Virus record (IMG/VR): IMGVR_UViG_3300048837_000513
Coordinates: 1-36,523 of that record
Source of the DNA: a virus
Reading direction: 5' to 3' (one strand)
Length of the DNA: 36,523 bases
The position numbers and the translations under genes were made by a program. Positions 12,681-19,551 of this stretch are shown here, in pieces. The notes beneath the pieces were generated by a model that was not told where the DNA came from, ran no database searches, and saw only the letters and a list, made by a program, of their open reading frames with translations. Numbering within the stretch: the stretch's first letter is position 1; every line of letters starts with the position of its first letter.

Positions 12681-12970
12681 CCATCGGCCAGCGCAGCGAT
12701 TGTCGTGTATGGTCAAATGAAACAGGCGCCGCCTACCGCGATGGGCAATTGATACGCTACGGACGTAAAGGCTCAAGCGATATTATCGGCCTTACCTCTG
12801 ATGGGAAAATGCTTTGTATAGAGGTCAAGACCGGCAAAGCAAGTCAACAAGAAAATCAGATTTTTTTTGAAAAAATGATCAAAAAATTTAACGGGCGCTA
12901 TTTTCTCGCGCGCGATGTTGACTCGGTCATTAAATTTTTAGATGATCTTTGTCTAACTTCCGCAGCTTGA
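12629..12970 (+). CDS. VRR-NUC domain nuclease
   Basis: A 113-residue protein with PD-(D/E)xK nuclease residues: Asp51 in GSSDIIG, Glu65 and Lys67 in CIEVKTGK, then the helix ASQQENQIFFE. This is the VRR-NUC arrangement, a nuclease fold found with phage helicases and, in eukaryotes, FAN1. Stand-alone forms are thought to cleave flaps or Holliday-type junctions. The 52-nt overlap with the helicase gene suggests that the two work together in replication or resolution of branched DNA. No separate ribosome site was noted beyond the A-rich upstream sequence. Confidence 0.85.
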   Translation: MAGSAAKHNRLVTEILLAIGQRSDCRVWSNETGAAYRDGQLIRYGRKGSSDIIGLTSDGKMLCIEVKTGKASQQENQIFFEKMIKKFNGRYFLARDVDSVIKFLDDLCLTSAA

Positions 12971-12980
12971 TAGGTAATAA

Positions 12981-13736
12981 ATGCGCTTCATTTCCCGCAG
13001 CAAGTCGGATTCCGATTTGCTTTCAAATCATACTCAATTTTCTACCTGCACAATTAAAACCCTGAGAGACATGGCAGAGGTAGCGACAAAAAAAGTTTGG
13101 TCGCCGATCATTTGGAAAGATGGCGCGCGCAACACGAAAAATTATTTGTTCTCCGATTATTGTGTTCTCGACTTTGATAGCTCAATGCAATTGCCAGAGG
13201 CTTATGATTCATTCAAGGATTACCAGTGTTTCATCGCCACAACAGTAAGCCACCAAAAGCGAAAGAATGGACACATAAGCGACCGCTTTCGTGTTGTGAT
13301 CCCTTGGGAGAAAAGAATAGACGACGTAAATCTATACCGCGCGAACATGGAAAATCTAATTAATCATTATGAATCAGATGAAGCATGTAAGGACGGCGGC
13401 AGGCTTTACAAGCCGTCACCTAAAATCGTTTTTGTAAATGAAGGCGATCTCATGCCGGTTAAAAATATAAAGCTGAAAGAGTATGCCGATAATGTGATAC
13501 CGATGGCACCTCCTAAGATCATGCCAGGATGGTTGCAAGACAAAATAAATCGTGGCGTATGCGGTAATGAAGGACGCAATGCAGCGGGGTTTAAAATCGC
13601 GGCTGATTTATACAGACATGGTTATTCAGAAAATGAAGTGTTTTTCTGGCTGAAAAAATCTTTCGGCGTAAATGAATTAAATGATAGGGAGCTAAAAAGC
13701 ATAGCGCGGAGTGCAAAAAAAATCACGGCCAGGTAG
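12981..13736 (+). CDS. Archaeo-eukaryotic-type primase (AEP) protein
   Basis: A 251-residue protein. The catalytic pattern of AEP primases is visible: two aspartates in VLDFD (Asp64, Asp66), SHQ (90-92), and DRFRVVIP (101-108). The C-terminal part (GNEGRNAAGFKIAADLY then SENEVFFWLKKSFGVNELND) looks like a primase C-terminal helical domain. The helicase is encoded by a separate gene 46 nt downstream, so the usual primase-helicase fusion is split. An intrinsic hairpin terminator overlaps the stop codon, which could reduce helicase expression. The start ATG has a TAGG box 8-9 nt upstream. Confidence 0.7.
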   Translation: MRFISRSKSDSDLLSNHTQFSTCTIKTLRDMAEVATKKVWSPIIWKDGARNTKNYLFSDYCVLDFDSSMQLPEAYDSFKDYQCFIATTVSHQKRKNGHISDRFRVVIPWEKRIDDVNLYRANMENLINHYESDEACKDGGRLYKPSPKIVFVNEGDLMPVKNIKLKEYADNVIPMAPPKIMPGWLQDKINRGVCGNEGRNAAGFKIAADLYRHGYSENEVFFWLKKSFGVNELNDRELKSIARSAKKITAR

Positions 13737-13747
13737 GCCGTGATTTT
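13719..13747 (+). terminator. Perfect 12-bp hairpin with T tail between primase and SF3 helicase
   Basis: AAAATCACGGCC, loop AGGTA, GGCCGTGATTTT: a perfect inverted repeat that includes the primase stop codon. An A run precedes it and the arm ends in TTTT, so it could act in both directions. The helicase ATG is 36 nt further on. Confidence 0.75.
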
Positions 13748-13782
13748 CCCTAACTTCAAGCCAATAAGGCAATGAGGCGAGT

Positions 13783-15051
13783 ATGGCAGGAATCAAGGCA
13801 GCAATCAAGCCCAGTAAAGACAAATTAACTAAGGCGATTTACAACGCCATGGAGGGCAAGGGGACATTTAAAGCGACGTTCAAATATAAGCTAAAAACTG
13901 CATCGGTAAATGGCACAAGAATGGTATTCCGACAGCAAGAGTGCCTTGAATTAGTGCCAGCCAAAAGAGATGAGCTAATAGCTGCGGTCACTAATTTCTG
14001 TGAGGAAATGTCTGAAGTTGATCCAAGGTATTTTGTCAAGAAAAAAGAGGCAGAGGAAATAATTGAAAGCTGGAAATACAGAGGCGATGCAATAGAAGTA
14101 AAAAACCCTATTCTGTTTAAAGATCAACTTGGTTACTGCTTTCGTCGCGTGCCGTTTTACCCCGAGCCGGGGGCAACGCCTACCTGGGATAGCGTCATTA
14201 GCCGAATGACTAACGCCGACGCCTTCAAAATGTTCATTGCTTCAATGTTCCATACTAACTCTTACATGCAACAATACATCTGGATTTATGGCGAAGGCGG
14301 TGAGGGCAAAGGGTCAATTGGTCGCTGGCTACAAAAGGTTTTTGGGCCTACATATTTTTCTTTATCATCAATCCCAAAATCACAATTCTGGAAAGCCAGC
14401 CTAGTCGGAAAGCGGTGCGTTGTTTTTTCCGATTGGTCAAGTTCGTATTTCGTCACGGGCGGCGAGTTTAAAACCATGGTCGGCGGCGACCCTCAAAGTA
14501 TCGAAGAAAAATACGAGCGACCATACAACATGATTTTGAGTTGCAAATATATTTTCTTCTCGAATGAACGCCCTGCTGTGGCTTCTGAGGCTTCGGACAT
14601 GCGTAGGTTGATCTATTGCCATATCGACCCTATCGACGAATCTAAAAAGGAATACGACGCTTTCGAGGCCAAATTGTGGGACGAATCGGCGGCGTTTATC
14701 CATTCCTGCCTGGCCTTATACCGTGAAAATTGCCCAAATCATGAGCCGATTCCATTTGACCATGGCCAAAGTAAAAACCTGGCCGCTGAAAATGAATCGG
14801 AATATGAGGGATTGCTGCAAGGATCGTTCAAAGAAGGTGGCTACGTCACGTCGGCGGAGATGGTTGATTGGTACAGACGGCGGGGGTTGCAGCGTCAAGA
14901 AAAAATAGAATGGAAAAAATTCCTACAACGGCGCGGGATTAAGTACGGCTCAGTAAAAAGAAGCGGTAAGGTATTTGATGCATTTAAAGGTATCTCTTTT
15001 AGGGACGATTATTCGACCGTTGACGCTGAAAGCTTACTGGAGCAAAGGTAA
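13783..15051 (+). CDS. SF3 (D5-like) replicative helicase
   Basis: A 422-residue protein with superfamily 3 motifs: Walker A GEGGEGKGS (170-178), Walker B CVVFSDW (212-218), and a motif C with a sensor asparagine (IFFSNERP, Asn261). The N-terminal 110 residues resemble a D5-N-type region, and the C-terminal helix-turn-helix-like part includes MVDWYRRRGLQRQEKIEWKK. These proteins melt origins and unwind DNA, usually with an AEP primase; the likely partner is encoded immediately upstream. The last codons (AGG TAA) lie inside the first copy of the downstream iteron, so the origin region begins at the stop codon. Confidence 0.85.
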   Translation: MAGIKAAIKPSKDKLTKAIYNAMEGKGTFKATFKYKLKTASVNGTRMVFRQQECLELVPAKRDELIAAVTNFCEEMSEVDPRYFVKKKEAEEIIESWKYRGDAIEVKNPILFKDQLGYCFRRVPFYPEPGATPTWDSVISRMTNADAFKMFIASMFHTNSYMQQYIWIYGEGGEGKGSIGRWLQKVFGPTYFSLSSIPKSQFWKASLVGKRCVVFSDWSSSYFVTGGEFKTMVGGDPQSIEEKYERPYNMILSCKYIFFSNERPAVASEASDMRRLIYCHIDPIDESKKEYDAFEAKLWDESAAFIHSCLALYRENCPNHEPIPFDHGQSKNLAAENESEYEGLLQGSFKEGGYVTSAEMVDWYRRRGLQRQEKIEWKKFLQRRGIKYGSVKRSGKVFDAFKGISFRDDYSTVDAESLLEQR

Positions 15052-15437
15052 GTATGTTTCAGAAAAGCGCCTTAAAATAGCTTAGAATCTTTTAACCAAT
15101 TTCCTTAAAATACAAGTTATCCACAGGGCGGATTCTCATAAATCTGCCTTTTTTTTAGGCAAAAATTAGGGTCGAGACATGCTTACTAAATAACAGATAA
15201 GCACCAAGGTAAGTATGTCTAAAAAAAAAAAAATAAATAAAATCAATCATGTAAGTATTTAAGTAGGTAAGTATGTTTACCCTTTTTCTTTTAAATATAG
15301 AAGAAAGAGAATAAATAAGAGATACAAGATATATATATATAGGAAAAAAAAATATATATACTTACCTGCTTACTGTGTTGATATTATTTATTATGATTAA
15401 AAAATAAACAGACATACCTCGGAGGAAAATACTTACT
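15046..15437. repeat. Iteron family AGGTAAGTATGT
   Basis: Exact direct copies lie at 15046-15057, 15207-15218 and 15265-15276, with a partial direct copy GTAAGTAT at 15251-15258. Inverted copies lie at 15358-15367 (ATACTTACCT), 15429-15437 (ATACTTACT) and, with one change, 15177-15187 (ACATGCTTACT). Spacing is irregular. Copies occur at both edges and within the gene-free segment. Confidence 0.75.
15117..15125 (+). promoter_or_regulatory. DnaA box TTATCCACA
   Basis: This is a perfect match to the bacterial DnaA-binding consensus TTATNCACA. It is the only such copy I noticed in the region. Its place among the iterons suggests host DnaA helps open the phage origin. Confidence 0.6.
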
Positions 15438-15439
15438 AA

Positions 15440-15748
15440 ATGGACGAAAAAATTTTTCAAATCGCAGTCGATTGGATCAAAGCAAACATCGTTACCGCCA
15501 GTGGACTTGCGGGAAAAATTGCTAAAAACCCTGTCTGCGTCCGTTGGGCAATTGAAACAGCAACAGGATATTTGCCGACCGCCGAGGTTTTATTTAGGGC
15601 CCTGGACCATTGCGGCTACCCGCCGGTTGACGATCTTGGGTGCCGCCTCATCAAGTTCGGAAATTCAAACGCCTGGCTGGCATATAACGGCCAGAAACCG
15701 AGCGCCGAGGATGTGCATAGACACACCACGGCGCGGACGGCAGATTGA
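15440..15748 (+). CDS. Hypothetical protein at the origin edge
   Basis: A 102-residue protein (MDEKIFQIAVDWIKANIVTA...). GGAGG lies 14 nt upstream of the ATG, longer than usual spacing, and an inverted iteron covers the gap. Residues 18-45 (NIVTASGLAGKIAKNPVCVR) are helical with several small residues, then WAIETATGYLPTAEVLFRAL. Possible DNA-binding helices are visible, but no known domain. An origin-associated or regulatory role is suggested only by position. Confidence 0.6.
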   Translation: MDEKIFQIAVDWIKANIVTASGLAGKIAKNPVCVRWAIETATGYLPTAEVLFRALDHCGYPPVDDLGCRLIKFGNSNAWLAYNGQKPSAEDVHRHTTARTAD

Positions 15749-15796
15749 TTTAAAGCGGTTTTAGGAATCACAACTTACCATAACCACTAATGTCGC

Positions 15797-15811
15797 AGGT
15801 TGACTTAACCT
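15797..15811. repeat. Short hairpin AGGTT-GACTT-AACCT upstream of the late genes
   Basis: A 5-bp inverted repeat with a 5-nt loop, containing a weak -35-like TTGACT (15800-15805). No good -10 follows at 17 bp (ATACCT). It lies in the 134-bp gap before the late genes. Only weak support for a promoter or protein-binding site. Confidence 0.25.
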
Positions 15812-15840
15812 CCCAAAGTCCGATACCTTCAATAAATAAC

Positions 15841-15857
15841 CCAATTTTGTAAATTGG
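15841..15857. repeat. Hairpin CCAATTT-TGT-AAATTGG
   Basis: A perfect 7-bp inverted repeat with a 3-nt loop lies 26 bp before the small membrane gene. There is no T run after it, so a terminator is unlikely. An RNA structure in the late leader or an operator are possible. Confidence 0.4.
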
Positions 15858-15882
15858 CGCACCGGCCCTGAGGGTAAACGGG

Positions 15883-16023
15883 ATGATTGAGATCGCAATT
15901 CTCTGCTTTACGCTTTTCAATTCTATTCTTTCCGTACTCACCCTCCTAATGCTCGCACCTATTGTGGCCGAGAAACCTACGTCTCTACAGAATGAAAGAC
16001 CGGAGAAAAGGCAATGCTTATAG
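15883..16023 (+). CDS. 46-residue predicted membrane peptide
   Basis: The ATG follows AGGGTAAACGGG. The frame codes MIEIAILCFTLFNSILSVLT, then LLMLAPIVAEKPTSLQNERP and a basic end. The first 30 residues form one hydrophobic membrane segment. The stop overlaps the start of the ParB/methyltransferase gene by 10 nt, as with other small genes here. It is the first gene of the late operon. The function is unknown. Confidence 0.5.
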   Translation: MIEIAILCFTLFNSILSVLTLLMLAPIVAEKPTSLQNERPEKRQCL

Positions 16024-17297
16024 AATCCGTGCCCATTGGCAGCTTATTGCCAGATCCGTCAAACGTAAGGCGTCACGACGATAAGAACCTGGCAGCGATC
16101 AAAGCCAGCCTCAAACGCTTTGGACAAAGAAAACCGATTGTCACGCGAAATGGAATTGTCATTGCCGGTAATGGCACCTTGGCAGCGGCTCAGGCGCTCG
16201 GCTGGTCTGAGATCCAGGTAGTAAGGGCCGACGACATGACAGCGACCGACGCCGCAGCGTTCGGGATTGCAGATAACCGCACGACTGACTTGTCCACGTT
16301 CGATATGGAAGCCCTCGGGTCAACACTCCAGGCGCTCAGGGAAGATGGAACGGATTTGGCAGATATTGGTTTCGATGTCGGGGATTTGGATGACATTATA
16401 CCAGACACCGAAATAACAGGACTAACCGACGAAGACGAAGTGCCTGAGAATGTAGAGACTCGGTGCAAGCCCGGTGACTTGTGGACGCTTGGGAATCACC
16501 GTTTGCTTTGCGGCGACTCCACAAATATTCAGCATGTTGAGAGACTGATGAATGGCGAGAAAGCGGATATATGCTTTACCAGCCCGCCTTACGGGCAACA
16601 GAGGTGTTATGGAGTCGGAAGGGTAAACGATTGGTACGAATTACTTGCGGGAGTTTTTAGCATTTTGCCTGTCTCAGATGCCGCGCAAGTTTTGGTCAAT
16701 CTTGGCTTGATACACAAAGATAACGAGTGGCATCCCTACTGGGCGCAGTGGCTCGAATACATGCAAAGCATGGGCTGGCGGCGTTTCGGCTGGTATGTAT
16801 GGGATCAGGGCCCCGGTTTACCGGGCGATTGGAATGGTAGGTTGGCCTCCGCGTTTGAGTTTATATTTCATTTCAATAAGAAATCCATCCAGGCAAACAA
16901 AACTAAAGCTTGTAAATATGCTGGTACACAGAACAGTGGCTCTGGCCTTCGTGGTAAAGACGGCGTAGTGGGCGGGTACACCGCTATATCTGACACGGTA
17001 CAAGCGACAAAGATACCTGATTCGGTTATCCGCGTCATGCGTCATAAAGGCCGTGGCATAGAGTGCGAGCACCCAGCAGTTTTCCCTGTCGATCTTGCGA
17101 CAGAGTTGCTCGAGGCGTTCAGTAAAAGAGCGGAATCGGCTTACGAACCTTTCCTCGGCTCCGGCTCAACTCTAATCGCGTGCGAAAAGACAAACCGCAA
17201 GTGCTACGGCATGGAAATAGACCCTAAGTATTGTGACGTAATTCTTGAGCGATGGGAAAAATTCACAGGAAAAAAGGCGGCACTAAGTGACAGATAA
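16014..17297 (+). CDS. ParB-like N-terminal domain fused to DNA methyltransferase
   Basis: A 427-residue protein. Residues 1-110 form a ParB/Srx-type domain (VPIGSLLPDPSNVRRHDDKN, then VIAGNGTLAAAQALGW). The rest carries class-beta methyltransferase motifs: motif IV TSPPYG (189-194) first, and the AdoMet-binding motif PFLGSGS (379-385) near the C-terminus. The family includes N4-cytosine and N6-adenine enzymes; the TSPPY variant is more usual for N4-cytosine, but the base cannot be fixed from sequence. Such fusions are common just before phage terminases, probably to mark phage DNA or protect it from host restriction. It overlaps the small terminase by 11 nt. Confidence 0.85.
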   Translation: MLIESVPIGSLLPDPSNVRRHDDKNLAAIKASLKRFGQRKPIVTRNGIVIAGNGTLAAAQALGWSEIQVVRADDMTATDAAAFGIADNRTTDLSTFDMEALGSTLQALREDGTDLADIGFDVGDLDDIIPDTEITGLTDEDEVPENVETRCKPGDLWTLGNHRLLCGDSTNIQHVERLMNGEKADICFTSPPYGQQRCYGVGRVNDWYELLAGVFSILPVSDAAQVLVNLGLIHKDNEWHPYWAQWLEYMQSMGWRRFGWYVWDQGPGLPGDWNGRLASAFEFIFHFNKKSIQANKTKACKYAGTQNSGSGLRGKDGVVGGYTAISDTVQATKIPDSVIRVMRHKGRGIECEHPAVFPVDLATELLEAFSKRAESAYEPFLGSGSTLIACEKTNRKCYGMEIDPKYCDVILERWEKFTGKKAALSDR

Positions 17298-17679
17298 ACC
17301 AAAACGCAAAGCAGGTCGCCCGAAGGGGTCGGGTGCGATTGTCTGGAACGAAAAAGAAAAAGAGCAGGCCGGTAAACTGGCGGGGATCGGCTGCAACCTT
17401 AATCAGATCGCAAATATCATGGGTGTTTCACCGAAGACTTTAGATAGAATGATCGAAAAAGACCCTACGATATCTGACGCCATATCAAAGGGACGCGATA
17501 GCGGGATAGGCCAGGTAATGAAGACCGCTTATGCGATGGCAGTTAGCGGAAAGATTCCCGCAATGACGATATTTTTCCTAAAGACCAGGGCACGCTGGGC
17601 CGAAGCGCGCGATCTTGCGCCTGAAGAATCTGACGAAAATAAAAATGAGTTTACGCTGAATTATTCGGTGAATAAGTGA
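17287..17679 (+). CDS. terS: Terminase small subunit
   Basis: A 130-residue protein with a GTG start overlapping the methyltransferase gene. The basic N-terminus (RKAGRPKGSG) resembles an AT-hook. The helix-turn-helix LNQIANIMGVSPKTLDRM follows, and then the oligomerisation region MKTAYAMAVSGKIPAMTIFF, LKTRARWAE typical of phage small terminases. It recognises the packaging site and recruits the large subunit. The homing endonuclease gene overlaps its stop by 4 nt (GTGA). Confidence 0.8.
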   Translation: MTDKPKRKAGRPKGSGAIVWNEKEKEQAGKLAGIGCNLNQIANIMGVSPKTLDRMIEKDPTISDAISKGRDSGIGQVMKTAYAMAVSGKIPAMTIFFLKTRARWAEARDLAPEESDENKNEFTLNYSVNK

Positions 17680-18206
17680 GTGAAATTTGGCTAGACGTGA
17701 AAGATCAGGGCGGCGTTTACCAGGTAAGTAGCACCGGCAGGGTTAGGTCTAAACTAAAACGTGGCGCAAGGCGGGTGCAATGGGAAAATTGGTTTTATCT
17801 GAAATTAGGGTTAAATAAAAATGGCTACCCGATGGTGCATCTATATAACCAAAAAACAGGAAAGCGACGCGTCTCAACGGTTCATAGATTAATGCGAGAG
17901 ACTTTCTTTTATTGGTCGATGAAGCCTTGTGTGAACCATAAAAATAGTATTAGGCATGACAACAGAATAGAAAATCTGGAGCCGTGTACTTATAGCGAGA
18001 ATAGCAAACACGCATATGATTTCGGATTTAGCGATGGGCCGCCCAAAACGAGGAAACTTACAGATGAGCAAGTTTTGGCGATATATTCGGACAAAAGAAT
18101 TAATAGCAACCCCTCCATTGCTAGGGAGTTTGGGATTGATACAAGCAGTGTTTGTAGAATAAGAAACGGCGAAAATTATGGGTGGCTTACAGGAAAAAAT
18201 AATTAG
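17676..18206 (+). CDS. HNH homing endonuclease (NUMOD4-HNH type)
   Basis: A 176-residue protein. The N-terminus (IWLDVKDQGGVYQVSSTGRV) is a NUMOD4 motif. The HNH core covers about 70-103: VHRLM, VNHKNSIRHDNRIENLEP. A C-terminal DNA-binding helix pair (SIAREFGIDTSSVCRIRNGE) follows. Free-standing endonucleases of this class cut a matching gene in competing phages and spread by copying. Its place between the two terminase genes, overlapping both (4 nt and 29 nt), leaves packaging genes intact. No intron or intein is apparent around it. The GTG start is coupled to the small terminase stop. Confidence 0.85.
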   Translation: MSEIWLDVKDQGGVYQVSSTGRVRSKLKRGARRVQWENWFYLKLGLNKNGYPMVHLYNQKTGKRRVSTVHRLMRETFFYWSMKPCVNHKNSIRHDNRIENLEPCTYSENSKHAYDFGFSDGPPKTRKLTDEQVLAIYSDKRINSNPSIAREFGIDTSSVCRIRNGENYGWLTGKNN

Positions 18207-19551
18207 TAGGCCCACATTTTGTGGCTTTTCCCCCGATGTGCTTCCCTATCATAGAGAAGTTGTACAACTCGTCTATAATTTTGATTATTCAAAATCAAAC
18301 ATAGAGATACTTCTATCAGGGTCATACGGCAGCGGAAAATCCTTGCTCATGGCGCATTTGGCTGTAAGCCATTGCTTGCGTAATAAGGGTGCTCGCGTTG
18401 CGCTTGGACGTAGGGCTATGCCTGATTTGAAGCGCACCATTTGGCGCGAGATTTTAGATCATATTTCAGAGGATTTTAATGAGGGCGAGCACTACGAAAT
18501 AAATAGAGCCAGCCACACTATCACCTGGTGCAATGGTTCGGAAATAATTTGTTTATCGTGGGCCGATCAGCTTTATGCAAAATTTCGATCCCTTAAGCTG
18601 TCCATGTTTGTCGTAGAAGAAATTATAGAGTCAAACGACGATGAGATGGAGGCATTTAAACAGATAAAGGCGCGGTTGCGTCGTATCCCACATGTCAAAG
18701 AAAATGTATTGATAGCGGCGACCAATCCAGATTCGCCGGGATCTTGGGTTTATAAATACTTTATTGAAGGCTCTGAGAAATATGACTCTCGCCGGATTTT
18801 TTATAGTCGAACGGAACTAAACCCATTTCTAGATCCGGCGTATATTAACCAACTTAAACAGGATTTAAGCCCGAAAGAGGCCGAGAGATACCTCGAAGGC
18901 AAGTGGATCGAAATCGCTGGCGAGGTTGTCTATTACGAGTACCGCACCAGCGAACAATTCCGCCGCTATGACTATAAGGTCGACCCTTCGCACCCGGTGA
19001 TTTTTTCGTGGGATTTCAATATCGGAGAAGGAAAACCAATGTCACTCGTGCTCATGCAATATATCGCAGATGAGTTGCATGTATTCGATGAGGTAATCGT
19101 CCACGGCGCGCGCACTGCTGACACATTAGACGAGGCAGCGGCCAAGGGGTATTTTCGGCCCGAGTGGGAATATATGATTTGCGGCGACGCTGCGGGAAAG
19201 AATCGCGACACGAGATCAGTCAAATCCGATTATGATATCATCCGTGGCGACTTCGACCGTCGCGGCCTCAAATATCAATACCTGGTGCCGCCGGCCAACC
19301 CGCCGATCCGCACAAGGCATAATCGCGTCAATGCCTACTGCCGCAACGCTGCGGGTCAGACAAGGCTATGGGTTTACGAGAAGGCTAAGACCGTTGATGA
19401 AGGTTTGCGACTTGTAAAAATGAAAAAGGGTGCGAATATTATAGAAGACGATTCGAAATCTTACCAGCATTGCACCACGGCCCTCGGCTACGCCCTGGTC
19501 ATGATATCGACCCAGGCGACAAGACCAGAACAAAGGACAACCATTTTATGA
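18178..19551 (+). CDS. terL: Terminase large subunit
   Basis: A 457-residue protein. The ATPase part has Walker A GSYGSGKS (48-55) and Walker B MFVVEE (143-148). The C-terminal nuclease has acidic residues in FSWDFN (Asp279), CGDAAG (Asp337) and a final DDSKSYQHCTTALGYAL (Asp424/425, His431). It is the motor and headful or site-specific nuclease for packaging. The first 29 nt overlap the HNH gene, so the start may have been shifted by that insertion; another ATG nearby in frame was not identified. The stop overlaps the portal ATG (ATGA). Confidence 0.9.
   Translation: MGGLQEKIISRPTFCGFSPDVLPYHREVVQLVYNFDYSKSNIEILLSGSYGSGKSLLMAHLAVSHCLRNKGARVALGRRAMPDLKRTIWREILDHISEDFNEGEHYEINRASHTITWCNGSEIICLSWADQLYAKFRSLKLSMFVVEEIIESNDDEMEAFKQIKARLRRIPHVKENVLIAATNPDSPGSWVYKYFIEGSEKYDSRRIFYSRTELNPFLDPAYINQLKQDLSPKEAERYLEGKWIEIAGEVVYYEYRTSEQFRRYDYKVDPSHPVIFSWDFNIGEGKPMSLVLMQYIADELHVFDEVIVHGARTADTLDEAAAKGYFRPEWEYMICGDAAGKNRDTRSVKSDYDIIRGDFDRRGLKYQYLVPPANPPIRTRHNRVNAYCRNAAGQTRLWVYEKAKTVDEGLRLVKMKKGANIIEDDSKSYQHCTTALGYALVMISTQATRPEQRTTIL

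Larger units (their letters stand above)
15046..15439. other. Candidate replication origin: iterons, DnaA box and AT-rich tract
   Basis: This 390-bp gene-free stretch follows the SF3 helicase. It contains a perfect DnaA box, three exact AGGTAAGTATGT repeats with further partial or inverted copies, and a very AT-rich centre (15220-15360), including an alternating TA run at 15329-15342. These are the usual parts of an initiator-dependent origin. The AT-rich stretch could act as the unwinding element. There is no direct proof; a regulatory region for the gene at 15440 is the alternative. Confidence 0.6.

Noticed and set aside
15800-15828. Sigma70 promoter TTGACT-N17-ATACCT
   Set aside because: The -10 match is poor, so it is not called as a promoter; only the hairpin is listed.
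15749-15882. Possible tRNA in the late leader
   Set aside because: No acceptor stem or TTCGA-type T loop could be folded around the hairpins.
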